From positions 164,776 to 228,775 of the forward strand of contig NZ_LKKO01000036.1 in the NCBI RefSeq assembly GCF_001455965.1: 64,000 bases of DNA, given 5' to 3'. Both the position numbers and the translations under genes were made by a program. Positions 1 to 10,870 of this stretch are shown here, one piece after another (the first letter of the stretch is position 1; each line of letters begins with the position of its first letter). The notes under the pieces were generated by a model. The model was given only the letters and a program-made list of their open reading frames with translations, had not been told where the DNA came from and made no database searches. This DNA comes from Methylobacterium sp. GXS13. GTDB taxonomy: Bacteria > Pseudomonadota > Alphaproteobacteria > Rhizobiales > Beijerinckiaceae.

Positions 1-25
1 GCTGGCCTTCGACGACACCTGACGC

Positions 26-1615
26 TCAGGGCGTGTCCTTGAGGCGCTCGGCCGGCGCCCCGGCCGGAGGCGCGGAGCCGGCCTCGCGCGCCTTCAGGGC
101 GTCCTGATAGAGGTTCTGGACATCGCGCTTGAAGGCGGCCCGGGAATCGTCACGGGAATAGAACATGTGCCCCCCGGGATAGACCGCAAGGCTTAGCCGA
201 CCGGCGCCGTAGGCCGGGACCTGCGCCAGCAGCAGTTTCGAGGCGTAGTACGGCGTGACGAGATCGGTGAAGCCGTGGGCCACCAGCACCCGCAGGTGTC
301 CGTCCAGCGCGAGGGCACCCTTGAGGTTCGAGAGCACCTCCGGCGCCTGCCGGCCCGAGCCCCAGCTCCAACCGCGGTTCACCGCGTTGCTCAGCAACTC
401 GTAACGCAGGTTCGGCACAGGCCATTTCAGCGTGCGCGCGTAGAGGTCGATCATCGCGCTGGTCAGCGGAGCCTGGAGCGCCGTGAGCTGCGGATCCTCA
501 AAGCTCGCCTGCGCAGCGTCCGGATTCGGGTCCCAACCCGTGATGCCGGTGTCGTAGGCGCTGGTGACGCGGCCTTCCGTGCGGTCGACCTCCCGCTGGA
601 TGCTGCGGGTGGAGAGGCGCCCGGCCTGGGCGCGGACGAAAGCCGGATCGAAGCCCGTGAGCGGCGCGACCTTGTCGGTTATCCGGGCGACGGCGCCCGT
701 ATCGCTCGGGCCCTTGAGCAGGTCACTCAGATACGGCCCGGCCGCGTAGGCCTCAGCCTCGCTGAGCAGCGCCGGGGTCGGGATGGTGCCGGCCAGCTCC
801 AGCGCACCGGCGGCCAGGGAGGGCAGCTTCAGCACGTAGCCCCACGGGTTCGCCCGCGGAGTCTCGAGCCAGCCGAAGTCCAGGACGGGCGAGAGCAGCA
901 CCATCCCTGAGAGTCCGATCCCGATCTCTTCCTGCAGCTTCTCGGTGATCAGCGGCCCTCGGAAGCCGCCATAGCTCTCGCCGACGTAAAATTTTGGGCT
1001 CGCCATCCGCTCGTTGACCCGCAGGTAGCGGGCGATGACGGCGGCGAGCGTCGAAGCATCGCTGTCGATGCTCCAGTAGGTCTTGCCGTTGCCGTCGCTG
1101 GCGCGGCTGTAGCCGGTGCCGACCGGATCGATGAAGACGAGGTCGGTGAAGTCGAGCCAAGTGCCGTCGTTCGGCGTCAGCGCCACTGCTTGGGACGGAC
1201 TGATGCTGGTGCCGCCGGTGGGCAGTCGCCAGGGGCCGATCGCGCCGATATTCAGGTAGGCCGAGGCCGCGCCCGGACCTCCGTTGATCGCGAAGGTGAC
1301 CGGTCGTGCGCGCCCGGCCTCCGGGGCCATGGTGTAGGCGACATAGGCGATCTCGGCCTGGAGCTTCCCGGCCTCGTCGACGAGGGGCAAGCTGCCGGCC
1401 GTGGCGGTGAAGTCGAGGGTCCGTCCGTCGGGGAGCGTGATGCTCTGCCGGGTGGTCGAATCCGGCGGCAGGCGGCGGCCTTCCGGGCCCCGCGGTGCCG
1501 GCTTCGCCTCGGCCTGTAGCCCCGCATGGTGGGCGTCCTGCGCCTGGAGCGGCAACGGCGCCGTCGCCAGGGTGAAGCCGAGCGCGAGGCGCGCGAGACG
1601 CTTGTTGAGGAGCAC
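26..1615 (-). CDS. Serine carboxypeptidase-like (S10 family) secreted peptidase
   Basis: An alpha/beta-hydrolase of the S10 carboxypeptidase group, predicted to be exported and to trim C-terminal residues from peptides. The 529-residue protein starts with an N-terminal hydrophobic signal-like stretch (about residues 5-25). NGGPGAAS at 111-118 fits the oxyanion-hole motif, and GESYGG at 212-217 carries the nucleophile Ser214. Near the C-terminus FTDLVTPY and YPGGHMF fit the Asp and His of the triad. I chose the GTG at 1615 because it lies 2 bases after the holC stop and directly precedes the signal sequence; the longer frame starts inside holC. It is the last gene of a leftward secG-pyrG-holC-peptidase run. 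The physiological substrate is unknown. Confidence 0.88.
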   Translation of the reverse strand: MLLNKRLARLALGFTLATAPLPLQAQDAHHAGLQAEAKPAPRGPEGRRLPPDSTTRQSITLPDGRTLDFTATAGSLPLVDEAGKLQAEIAYVAYTMAPEAGRARPVTFAINGGPGAASAYLNIGAIGPWRLPTGGTSISPSQAVALTPNDGTWLDFTDLVFIDPVGTGYSRASDGNGKTYWSIDSDASTLAAVIARYLRVNERMASPKFYVGESYGGFRGPLITEKLQEEIGIGLSGMVLLSPVLDFGWLETPRANPWGYVLKLPSLAAGALELAGTIPTPALLSEAEAYAAGPYLSDLLKGPSDTGAVARITDKVAPLTGFDPAFVRAQAGRLSTRSIQREVDRTEGRVTSAYDTGITGWDPNPDAAQASFEDPQLTALQAPLTSAMIDLYARTLKWPVPNLRYELLSNAVNRGWSWGSGRQAPEVLSNLKGALALDGHLRVLVAHGFTDLVTPYYASKLLLAQVPAYGAGRLSLAVYPGGHMFYSRDDSRAAFKRDVQNLYQDALKAREAGSAPPAGAPAERLKDTP

Positions 1616-1617
1616 GA

Positions 1618-2070
1618 TCAAGCCTTCTTGTTCCAGCGGCCCGAATCGTCCTGCTGCCAGTAGGCGACGGCATGACCCGCCTCCTTGGCCTGGCGCCACT
1701 GCTCGCGGGCGCGCAGCAGGGCGTCCTGGTCGGTCCCGTCGAACAGGATGCAGATCCGCTCGTAGCTCTCTGCGTCGGGCGGCAAGTCGGCGCCCTCGAC
1801 CAGGAACCGGATCGAGGCGGTGTTGGGGTTCACGTCGCGCAGGGTCAGCACCACCGGCTGGCCGGCCGCATCGGGATCCCGGTCGGTGCCGTGCGGCAGG
1901 AAGCTTTCGTCGGAATAGGTCCAGAGGTGGTCGTCGAGGGCCTGCAGCCGCTCCTCGGTGGCCGCCTGGATCGCGGCCTGCCAGCCCCGGCCGAGCGAGC
2001 GCTCGACGAGGTTCGGCAGCACCTTCTCCAGCGGCTGGCGCTGCATATGGTAGAACAGGATCTCGGTCAC
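1618..2070 (-). CDS. holC: DNA polymerase III chi subunit
   Basis: The chi subunit of the DNA polymerase III clamp loader, which in known systems binds psi and single-stranded-DNA-binding protein. The 150-residue length is normal for alphaproteobacterial HolC. The N-terminal MTEILFYHMQRQPLEKVLPNL is typical of the family, followed by the conserved region around YSDESFLPHGT and the Rossmann-like strand YERICILFDG. It lies 66 bases downstream of pyrG and 2 bases upstream of the peptidase start, so it is probably co-transcribed with both. In many relatives it follows pepA instead, so this neighbourhood is slightly different. Confidence 0.93.
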   Translation of the reverse strand: MTEILFYHMQRQPLEKVLPNLVERSLGRGWQAAIQAATEERLQALDDHLWTYSDESFLPHGTDRDPDAAGQPVVLTLRDVNPNTASIRFLVEGADLPPDAESYERICILFDGTDQDALLRAREQWRQAKEAGHAVAYWQQDDSGRWNKKA

Positions 2071-2136
2071 GATCCGACCGATATAGGGTTCAGACCCGCC
2101 ACGCGAGCAGCGGCGCGCCGCCGCGCCTCGCCTGTC

Positions 2137-4111
<1,975 letters not shown>

Positions 4112-4513
4112 TCAGCGCGACTGCGGCGCTTCGGGCACGGCCGGCTGGGCCGGAGCGGTCGCGGGCGCCCGGTCCTGCTGCTGGCGCAGGGTGTCGAGCA
4201 GATTGTCTGCCCCGGTCGGCTGCTTGGCCGGCTGGCCGGCGGGCGTCGACGCGCCAGTGTCGAGGATCGACTTCGGCGCCGCCGAGCGGTGCGACATCAC
4301 GGCGAGCAGCATGCTGGTGGCGAAGAACAGGGCGGCCAGGATTGCGGTCGCGCGCGTCAGCGCGTTGGCCTGGCCGCGGCCGGTCATGAAGCCGCCGACG
4401 CCACCACCGCCGCCACCGCCGAGGCCCAGCCCGCCCTCGGAGCGCTGCAGCAGCACGACGCCGATCAGCGCCAGGACGATGATGAGGTGGACGACGATCA
4501 GGACGGTCTGCAT
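4112..4513 (-). CDS. secG: Preprotein translocase subunit SecG
   Basis: Small inner-membrane subunit of the SecYEG translocon. The 133-residue protein begins MQTVLIVVHLIIVLALIG, the first transmembrane helix, followed by the conserved LLQRSEGGLGLGGG segment and a glycine-rich loop, then a second helix around residues 53-70 (ILAALFFATSMLLAVM). The rest is an Ala/Pro/Gln-rich cytoplasmic or periplasmic tail typical of alphaproteobacterial SecG. The ATG at 4513 is chosen because it starts the first helix; the longer frame is not SecG-like. It is upstream of pyrG on the same strand, and tpiA lies nearby, which matches the common tpiA-secG-pyrG order even though ppk2 and another gene now intervene. 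Confidence 0.93.
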   Translation of the reverse strand: MQTVLIVVHLIIVLALIGVVLLQRSEGGLGLGGGGGGGVGGFMTGRGQANALTRATAILAALFFATSMLLAVMSHRSAAPKSILDTGASTPAGQPAKQPTGADNLLDTLRQQQDRAPATAPAQPAVPEAPQSR

Positions 4514-4774
4514 CGGTGTTCCGGAATCTGGTTCGGCTTCGCGCGTCGGTCCTGACAGGCCGGTCCGGCGGCGGGCGCGGGGCGGCCGGTGCCAAGCATT
4601 CGACTTGGTACGCCGGTCGCAAATCTGCGCCGGCCATACACCACTCGCCGGCTGCCGCCAACTTGACGATCGCCCCCCGGCTGTTCCCGACAGCCCTCGC
4701 GCCCGAGTGCCCGTCGTGTTCTTTCGGCGGGAAGGGTGGCTCACCGAACACGCCGCCCGCCCGGGAGGCTCGTC

Positions 4775-5245
4775 ATGACCATCTCACGCCGTTCGGCGCT
4801 CGCCGCCGCGTTCGCCATCGCTGCCGCCGCGCCGATCCTGATACATGCGGGGCCCGTCATCGCAGCCAAACCGGGCGACTCCGCCCTGGGCACCGACGTC
4901 GAAGCGGCAGTGGACAACCTGACCAAGGCCCTGCTCGCCGCGGATGGCACCGCCCTGGACGCGCTCACCCTCGACGGCTTGAGCTACGGCCATTCCAGCG
5001 GCGTGGTGCAGGACAAGGCCGCCTTCATCGAGGCGTTGACCAGCGGCCGTTCGCGCTTCCCGAGCATCACCCTGTCGGATCGCTCGGCCTCGGTGATCGG
5101 CGACGACGCCATCGTCCGCCACGTCTTCACGGGCGAGACCATCTCGGGCGGCAAGACCGCACCGGTCCATATCGGCGTGCTGCAGGTCTGGCGCCGGGAC
5201 GGCTCCCGCTGGCGGTTGATGGCGCGCCAGGCATTCAAGCTCTGA
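4775..5245 (+). CDS. Secreted NTF2-like (DUF4440-type) protein
   Basis: A 156-residue protein with a twin-arginine-like leader (MTISRRSALAAAFAIAAAAP) followed by an NTF2-like fold. Features of the fold include the pattern LLAADGTALDALTLDGLSY near the start of the mature part and the closing strand VLQVWRRDGSRWRLMARQAF. Members of this fold act as small-molecule binding or enzyme domains, and the ligand cannot be deduced here. The ATG at 4775 has a good ribosome site (GGGAGG) about 8 bases upstream; the longer frame lacks one. It stands alone, divergent from secG and convergent with ppk2. Confidence 0.8.
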   Translation: MTISRRSALAAAFAIAAAAPILIHAGPVIAAKPGDSALGTDVEAAVDNLTKALLAADGTALDALTLDGLSYGHSSGVVQDKAAFIEALTSGRSRFPSITLSDRSASVIGDDAIVRHVFTGETISGGKTAPVHIGVLQVWRRDGSRWRLMARQAFKL

Positions 5246-5319
5246 CGCGCTTCAGGGCTTCGTCCCGAAATATGGCCACCGGCTTTCGGAGTGGACGATG
5301 CGCGTTAAAAAAAGCGCGC

Positions 5320-5348
5320 ATCGTGCCGGATCCAAGGCCCGGCACGAT
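5320..5348. terminator. Perfect 10-bp palindrome between convergent genes, probable bidirectional terminator
   Basis: ATCGTGCCGG (5320-5329) and CCGGCACGAT (5339-5348) form a perfect 10-bp stem with a 9-base loop, placed between the NTF2-like gene and ppk2, which converge. The run of seven A at about 5308-5313 would give a T-run-like context for leftward transcripts. Similar palindromes occur at 6345-6372, 35825-35888 and 41750-41784, so it may also be a copy of a dispersed repeat. Confidence 0.6.
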
Positions 5349-5361
5349 GGACTGAGCGCGG

Positions 5362-6273
5362 TCAGTTGCGCGACGGAACGAGCATCTCCGGCGGGGTCGG
5401 CGAGCGGATATAATCCGCGTGGCGCACCCGTTCGGGCAGATGGACATGCGGATGCTCGACCTCTTGGTAGGGGATCTGTTCGAGCAGGTGGCTGATGCAG
5501 TTCAGGCGGGCGCGCTTCTTGTCCACCGCCTCGACCACCCACCAGGGCGCCTCGGGGATGTGCGTGCGCGCCAGCATGTCCTCCTTGGCGCGGGTGTAGT
5601 CTTCCCAGCGCCGGCGGGACTCGACATCCATCGGCGAGAGCTTCCACTGCTTGAGCGGGTCGGCGATGCGCATGTTGAAGCGCAGGGCCTGCTCCTCATC
5701 GGTGATCGAGAACCAGTACTTCAGAAGCACGATGCCCGAGCGGACGAGCATGCGCTCGAACTCCGGCACGGAGCGGAAGAACTCCTCCACGTCGGACTCG
5801 GAGCAGAAGCCCATCACGCGCTCGACGCCTGCGCGATTGTACCAGGAGCGGTCGAACAGCACGATCTCGCCGCCGGCGGGCAGGTGAGCGACGTAGCGTT
5901 GGAAGTACCATTGCGTGCGCTCGCGCTCGCTCGGGGCGGGCAAGGCGGCGACGCGGCAGACACGCGGGTTCAGCCGTTGGGTGATCCGCTTGATCGCGCC
6001 GCCCTTGCCGGCCGAATCACGCCCCTCGAACAGAACGACGACCCGCAGCTTGTTGTGCTGGACCCAGTCCTGCAGCCGGACCAGCTCGTGCTGAAGGCGC
6101 AGCAGTTCACGGAAGTAATGCCTGCGGTCCTGTCCGGATTCCGTCTGACCTCCGAGGCTCTCGAGACGGTCGTCCTCGAAGCCGAGCTCCATCTCCTCGT
6201 CGTAACTATCGAGAATTTCGCGGCGGATCATCTCCACCATCGTGGGGTCCGCGGAGGCGTGGTCGATCGTCAT
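5362..6273 (-). CDS. ppk2: Polyphosphate kinase 2
   Basis: A PPK2-family nucleotide kinase that uses polyphosphate to phosphorylate nucleoside mono- or diphosphates (or runs in reverse). The 303-residue protein has the family Walker A FEGRDSAGKGGA (82-93) and Walker B/lid region IVLFDRSWYNRAG (137-149). The C-terminal conserved block KLSPMDVESRRRWEDYTRAK is also present. Length matches one-domain class I PPK2 enzymes. It sits between tpiA and the NTF2-like gene on the minus strand with its own spacers on both sides, so it may be monocistronic. AMP versus ADP preference cannot be decided by eye. Confidence 0.93.
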   Translation of the reverse strand: MTIDHASADPTMVEMIRREILDSYDEEMELGFEDDRLESLGGQTESGQDRRHYFRELLRLQHELVRLQDWVQHNKLRVVVLFEGRDSAGKGGAIKRITQRLNPRVCRVAALPAPSERERTQWYFQRYVAHLPAGGEIVLFDRSWYNRAGVERVMGFCSESDVEEFFRSVPEFERMLVRSGIVLLKYWFSITDEEQALRFNMRIADPLKQWKLSPMDVESRRRWEDYTRAKEDMLARTHIPEAPWWVVEAVDKKRARLNCISHLLEQIPYQEVEHPHVHLPERVRHADYIRSPTPPEMLVPSRN

Positions 6274-6344
6274 GTCGGGCTTCTTGGTCGGATGTCGTCA
6301 CGACCTTAAAAGCAGGATCGTGTGACAGATCCGAGAAGCCCGCG

Positions 6345-6372
6345 CGCATCGTACCGGAACCGGGACCATGCG
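6345..6372. repeat. Imperfect intergenic palindrome of the ATCGTRCCGG type
   Basis: CGCATCGTACCGG (6345-6357) pairs with CCGGGACCATGCG (6360-6372) at 11 of 13 positions. It lies upstream of ppk2 and downstream of tpiA, and shares its core with the palindrome at 5320-5348. Confidence 0.45.
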
Positions 6373-6389
6373 TTGACTTTCCAGATTGG

Positions 6390-6433
6390 CATGATCCCTT
6401 TCCGGACGCCGAAAACCACCGTTCGGGATCATG
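6390..6433 (-). terminator. Hairpin downstream of tpiA
   Basis: A 9-bp perfect stem, CATGATCCC (6390-6398) with GGGATCATG (6425-6433), lies 10 bases past the tpiA stop on the minus strand. The 26-base loop can fold further. It is a likely tpiA terminator, or another intergenic repeat unit. Confidence 0.5.
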
Positions 6434-6442
6434 CTTCCAGGC

Positions 6443-7204
6443 TCACGCGTAGGCGGCGCAGATCCCCAGAAAGTCCTCGGCCACGAGGCTGGCGCCGCCG
6501 ACCAGGGCGCCGTCGACATTCTCCACCGCCATCAAATCGCGGGCGTTGCTGGGCTTCACCGAGCCGCCGTAGAGGATGCGGATCCGGTGGGCCTCGTCGC
6601 CGACGAGCTTGTCGAGCATTTCCCGCAGCGAGGCGTGGACCTCGGCGATGTCGCGCGGCGTCGGGGTGCGGCCTGAGCCGATCGCCCAGACCGGCTCATA
6701 GGCGATCACCGTGTCGGCCGCGGTCGCGCCCTTCGGAAGGCCGATAGCGAGCTGGGCGCGGACGATGTCGAGGGCGCGGCCCTGCTCACGCTCCTCGATG
6801 GTCTCGCCGACGCAGATGATCCCGCACAGGCCGGCGCGGCGGGCGCCGAGCGCCTTGGCGTGAACGCCGTCATCGGTCTCGTGGTGGTAGGCGCGACGCT
6901 CGGAATGGCCGACGATCACGTATTTGGCGCCGAGATCGGCCAGCATCTCGGCCGAGATGGATCCCGTGAAGGCGCCGCTCGGCCGGGCATGCAGGTTCTG
7001 CCCGCCGATGGCGATCGGGGACCCGGCGGTCGCCGCCACGCAGGAGCCGATGAGCGTCGCGGGCGGGCAGATCAGCACGTCGACACGGGCGGCGAGTTCC
7101 GGCGTGAGACCGTCGCGGATCGCTTCGGCCACATTGATCGATGCCCGCGTCCCGTTCATCTTCCAGTTGCCGGCGACCAGCGGCTTCCGCCCCGTCTGCG
7201 TCAT
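6443..7204 (-). CDS. tpiA: Triosephosphate isomerase
   Basis: Interconverts glyceraldehyde-3-phosphate and dihydroxyacetone phosphate in glycolysis and the Calvin-type and serine-cycle-linked sugar pathways. The 253-residue protein has all catalytic motifs: GNWKMN (Lys15), VIVGHSERR (His100), AYEPVWAIG (Glu170) and the phosphate-binding YGGSVKPSN. The ATG at 7204 gives the usual start [15 protein letters not shown]; six extra codons upstream are not conserved in the family. It is divergent from ppiD across a 196-base promoter region. Confidence 0.97.
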   Translation of the reverse strand: MTQTGRKPLVAGNWKMNGTRASINVAEAIRDGLTPELAARVDVLICPPATLIGSCVAATAGSPIAIGGQNLHARPSGAFTGSISAEMLADLGAKYVIVGHSERRAYHHETDDGVHAKALGARRAGLCGIICVGETIEEREQGRALDIVRAQLAIGLPKGATAADTVIAYEPVWAIGSGRTPTPRDIAEVHASLREMLDKLVGDEAHRIRILYGGSVKPSNARDLMAVENVDGALVGGASLVAEDFLGICAAYA

Positions 7205-7400
7205 CCCTAGCCCTCGCCTCACCCCTGCGCCGCCTCGGTTTTCCGGGGTCGGCGGGGCCTACCAGAGCGAGCTTGGGCGCGCAAACCATCCGAAAGGGTG
7301 AGCCTTTGCCTGCGGGCGCGAATGGTCTATCGCGGTCGCCTTTCAGGGATGGCATCGGCCCGGCGACGGGTCGGGTGCCGAAGGTATCCGATCACAGATC

Positions 7401-9302
7401 ATGCTTCAGGGCATCCGCAACGCCAGCCAGCATTGGTTCGGCAAGATCGTCTTGACGATCATCTTCGCGCTGCTGATCGCGGGCGTGGGGATCTTCGGCG
7501 TGGAGGAGTTCTTCCGCGGCGGCTCCAGCAGCAACGTCGCGACGGTGGGCAGCACGCCGATCACCGCCGAGCAGGTGCGCCAAGCCTACCAGAACCAGAT
7601 GCAGCGCTATCAGGCGCAGCTGAAGCGTGCGCTCACCCCCGACCAGGCCCGCATGCTCGGCCTCGACCGGGCCGTGATGTCGCAGCTGATCACCGAAGCC
7701 GCCCTCGACCAGAAGACGCATGATCTCGGCCTCGGTGTGCCGGATGCCTCGGTGATCCGGGCGATCCACGACGAGAAGAGCTTCCAGAACGCCCAGGGCC
7801 AGTTCGAGCCGCAGCTGTTCTACCAGACCCTTCAGCGGGCCGGATTGAACGAGGGCATGTTCGTGCGCGAGCAGCGCGCCGTGATCGCCCGGCTGCAGCT
7901 CGCCGAGGCCGTGTCGTCCGACCTGCACGTGCCGGTGGCGATGCGCGAGGCGGTCCACCGCTACGCCACCGAGCGTCGCTCGGCCGCCTACGTGATGCTC
8001 ACGCCCTCCGTGGCCGGGGAGATTCCGGCCCCGACCGAGGACGAGCTGAAGACCTGGTACGAGGCCAACAAGTCGGGCTTCCGGGCGCCCGAATTCCGCG
8101 CCGCCACCCTGTTGGTGGTCGATCCCGAGGCGATGGCCAAGCCCGACGCGATCACTGATGCGGATGCCAAGGCCGCCTACGAGCTGAACAAGGGCCGCTA
8201 CGGCAGCCCGGAGAAGCGCACGATCCAGCAGGTCGTGTTCCCGGACGCGGCCTCCGCGGAGGCCGCCCGCAAGGCGATCGAGGACGGCTCGAAGACCTTC
8301 GAGGCGGTCGCCGAGGCGCGCAGCACCGGCGGCACCGACCTGACGCTGGGCACGCTGACCAAGGCCGAGTTGTTCGACAAGGTCGTGGCCGATGCCGCCT
8401 TCGCGCTGCCCGAAGGCGGCGTGAGCCAGCCGGTCCAGGGCCGCTTCGGCACCGTGCTGCTGCGCGTGACCAAGATCGAGCCTGGCACCGTCAAGCCGTT
8501 CGAGGCGGTCGAGGGCGAGATCCGCAAGAGCCTCGCGCTCACCCGGGCCCGCGACGCCATGGAGACGACCCGCGACGCCATCGAGGACCAGCGTGCCGGC
8601 GCCAAGCCGCTGGCGGACATCGCGGCCGAGCGCGGCCTCAAGCTCGTGACCGTCAAGGCGGTCGATCCCCAGGGCAAGGCCCCGGACGGGCAGCGTGTCG
8701 CCGATATTCCCGATCCGGATACCACCCTGCCGGCCCTGTTCCGCGCCGAGATCGGCGGCGACAACGAGCCGCTGCGCACCAAGTCCGGCGGCTATGTCTG
8801 GTACGATGTCACCGGCATCGACGCCGCGCACGACAAGCCCCTCGACGAGGTCCGGGACGGCGTGAAGGCCGGGTGGACCACCGCCGAGATCGCCAAGCGC
8901 CTCCAGGCCAAGGGCCGCGAGCTGGTCGAGAAGCTCAACGGCGGCGCGACCATCGAGTCAGTCGCCCAGGAGGTCGGTGTCAACACGCAGGAGGCGCAGG
9001 ATCTCTCCCGCAACCAGGCGAAGGACATGCTCACCGCCGACGACGTGAACCTGATCTTCGCCACCCCGGTCGGCAAGGCCGGCACTGCGGCAGCGGGCGA
9101 TTCGCGGGCGGTGTTCAAGGTGACGAGCGCGACGATGCCGGCCTTCGTCGCCGATACGCAGGCCGACAAGACGATCACCAAGAACTTCCAGTCCGCGCTG
9201 GCCGACGACGTGCTGTCCCAGTACATTTCGGAGGTCCAGAAGAACGGCGGCGTGAAGATCGACCAGACGGCCCTGCGCCGCGCCATCGGCGGAGAGTATT
9301 GA
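7401..9302 (+). CDS. ppiD: Membrane-anchored parvulin-type peptidyl-prolyl isomerase (PpiD/SurA_N family)
   Basis: A periplasmic folding factor tethered to the inner membrane near the Sec exit. The 633-residue protein has one N-terminal transmembrane helix (about 17-35, VLTIIFALLIAGVGIFG), then a SurA-like N-terminal domain with the pattern ITAEQVRQAYQNQMQRYQAQL. A parvulin domain follows roughly at 230-360 and a second, degenerate C-terminal part after that. It is the first gene of the rightward ppiD-trp-moa run; trpE begins 6 bases after its stop. The same ppiD-trpE adjacency is known in other Hyphomicrobiales. Parvulin catalytic residues were not individually checked, and many PpiD proteins are inactive chaperones. 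Confidence 0.9.
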   Translation: MLQGIRNASQHWFGKIVLTIIFALLIAGVGIFGVEEFFRGGSSSNVATVGSTPITAEQVRQAYQNQMQRYQAQLKRALTPDQARMLGLDRAVMSQLITEAALDQKTHDLGLGVPDASVIRAIHDEKSFQNAQGQFEPQLFYQTLQRAGLNEGMFVREQRAVIARLQLAEAVSSDLHVPVAMREAVHRYATERRSAAYVMLTPSVAGEIPAPTEDELKTWYEANKSGFRAPEFRAATLLVVDPEAMAKPDAITDADAKAAYELNKGRYGSPEKRTIQQVVFPDAASAEAARKAIEDGSKTFEAVAEARSTGGTDLTLGTLTKAELFDKVVADAAFALPEGGVSQPVQGRFGTVLLRVTKIEPGTVKPFEAVEGEIRKSLALTRARDAMETTRDAIEDQRAGAKPLADIAAERGLKLVTVKAVDPQGKAPDGQRVADIPDPDTTLPALFRAEIGGDNEPLRTKSGGYVWYDVTGIDAAHDKPLDEVRDGVKAGWTTAEIAKRLQAKGRELVEKLNGGATIESVAQEVGVNTQEAQDLSRNQAKDMLTADDVNLIFATPVGKAGTAAAGDSRAVFKVTSATMPAFVADTQADKTITKNFQSALADDVLSQYISEVQKNGGVKIDQTALRRAIGGEY

Positions 9303-9307
9303 GGGCC

Positions 9308-10828
9308 ATGGCCGAGGCGCCTGACTACGCGGCGTTTGCCGGACGCTACGAGGCCGGGCAACCGAGCCTCGTGGAGCTGAGCCTCGTGGCCGATCTCGAG
9401 ACCCCGGTCGCGGCCTTCCTCAAGCTGCGCGCCCGGCATGCCGGGCCGGCCTTCCTGCTCGAATCGGTGGAGGGCGGCGCCGTGCGTGGCCGCTACTCCA
9501 TGATCGGGCTGGATCCGGATCTGATCTGGCGCTGCCGCGACGGCGCCCCCGCCATCGCCCGCGGCGCCGATCTCGACGCCTTCCAGGCGGACGACCGGGC
9601 GCCGCTGGCCAGCCTCCGCGCCTTGATCGCCGAGAGCGCGATCGGTGAATCCGACGGGCAGGACCTGCCCCCGATGGCTGCCGGCCTGTTCGGCTATCTC
9701 GGCTACGACATGGTCCGGGCCATGGAGCGGCTGCCCGAGCCGAACCCCGATCCCCTGGGCCTGCCGGACGCGATCCTGATCCGCCCGCGCGTGATGGTGG
9801 TGTTCGACTCGATCCGCGATCAGATCACCGTCATCTCACCCGTCCGCCCGGCGCCCGGCGTCACCGCCCGCGCCGCCTACGAGGCGGCCCTCGCGCGTCT
9901 CGACCGGGTGGCGGAGGCCCTCGAAGGGCCTTTGCCGGTGGACGCCCGGGTGGACCTCTCGACGGTGGCGCATCCCGAGCCGGTCTCCAACACCTCGCCC
10001 GAGGCTTTTGCCGCCATGGTGGCGCGGGCCAAGGAGTACATCGTCGCGGGCGACGTATTCCAGGTGGTGCTGTCCCAACGCTTCTCGGCGCCCTTCACGC
10101 TGCCGGCCTTCAGCCTGTACCGGTCGCTCCGGCGCACGAACCCCGCGCCGTTCCTCTGCTATCTCGATTTCGAGGCCTTTCAGATCGTCTGCTCGTCGCC
10201 GGAAATCCTGGTGCGGGTCCGCGAGGGCACCGTCACGGTGCGGCCGATCGCCGGAACCCGCCGCCGGGGCGCCACCCCGGCCGAGGATGTGGCTCTGGCC
10301 GCCGAGCTGCTCTCCGATCCGAAGGAATGCGCCGAGCACTTGATGCTGCTCGATCTCGGCCGCAACGATGCCGGCCGCGTCTCGAAGATCGGCACCGTGC
10401 GGGTGACGGATTCGTTCTTCATCGAGCGCTACAGCCAGGTGATGCACATCGTGTCGAACGTCGAGGGCGATCTCGATCCGCGCCACGATCCCCTCGACGC
10501 CCTGGCGGCGGGTTTCCCGGCCGGCACGGTCTCGGGTGCCCCGAAGGTGCGGGCCATGGAGATCATCGACGAGCTGGAGCGCGAGAAACGCGGGCCCTAT
10601 GCCGGCTGCATCGGCTATTTCGGCGCCCGGGGCGAGATGGATACCTGCATCGTCCTGCGCACCGCCCTGGTGAAGGACGGGCGGATGCACGTCCAGGCCG
10701 GTGCCGGCATCGTCTACGATTCCGACCCGGCCTCCGAGCAGCAGGAATGCGTGAACAAGGCCAAGGCGCTGTTCCGGGCCGCCGAGGAGGCGGTGCGGTT
10801 CGCTGCCCAGGCCAAGCGCGGGCAGTAG
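9308..10828 (+). CDS. trpE: Anthranilate synthase component I
   Basis: Makes anthranilate from chorismate using ammonia from TrpG, the first committed step of tryptophan synthesis. The 506-residue protein has the tryptophan feedback motif LLES at 50-53 and the chorismate-binding C-terminal half with CSSPEILVRV, IAGTRRRGATP, LLDLGRNDAGRV and AGAGIVYDSDPASEQQECVNKA. The ATG at 9308 is chosen because it follows the ppiD stop by 5 bases and gives the conserved N-terminus; a longer frame is buried in ppiD. There is no room for a trpL-type leader, so any attenuation would have to act upstream of ppiD or not at all. TrpE and TrpG are separate, unlike the fused TrpEG of rhizobia. Confidence 0.96.
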   Translation: MAEAPDYAAFAGRYEAGQPSLVELSLVADLETPVAAFLKLRARHAGPAFLLESVEGGAVRGRYSMIGLDPDLIWRCRDGAPAIARGADLDAFQADDRAPLASLRALIAESAIGESDGQDLPPMAAGLFGYLGYDMVRAMERLPEPNPDPLGLPDAILIRPRVMVVFDSIRDQITVISPVRPAPGVTARAAYEAALARLDRVAEALEGPLPVDARVDLSTVAHPEPVSNTSPEAFAAMVARAKEYIVAGDVFQVVLSQRFSAPFTLPAFSLYRSLRRTNPAPFLCYLDFEAFQIVCSSPEILVRVREGTVTVRPIAGTRRRGATPAEDVALAAELLSDPKECAEHLMLLDLGRNDAGRVSKIGTVRVTDSFFIERYSQVMHIVSNVEGDLDPRHDPLDALAAGFPAGTVSGAPKVRAMEIIDELEREKRGPYAGCIGYFGARGEMDTCIVLRTALVKDGRMHVQAGAGIVYDSDPASEQQECVNKAKALFRAAEEAVRFAAQAKRGQ

Positions 10829-10870
10829 CCCCCGGTTGACCGGAGGGGCACGAGTCGTCACATCGCCCTC

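Noticed and set aside
1..22. A rightward frame ending LAFDDT then TGA at the very left edge.
   Set aside because: It may be the end of a gene convergent with the S10 peptidase, but six residues are too few to support a call.
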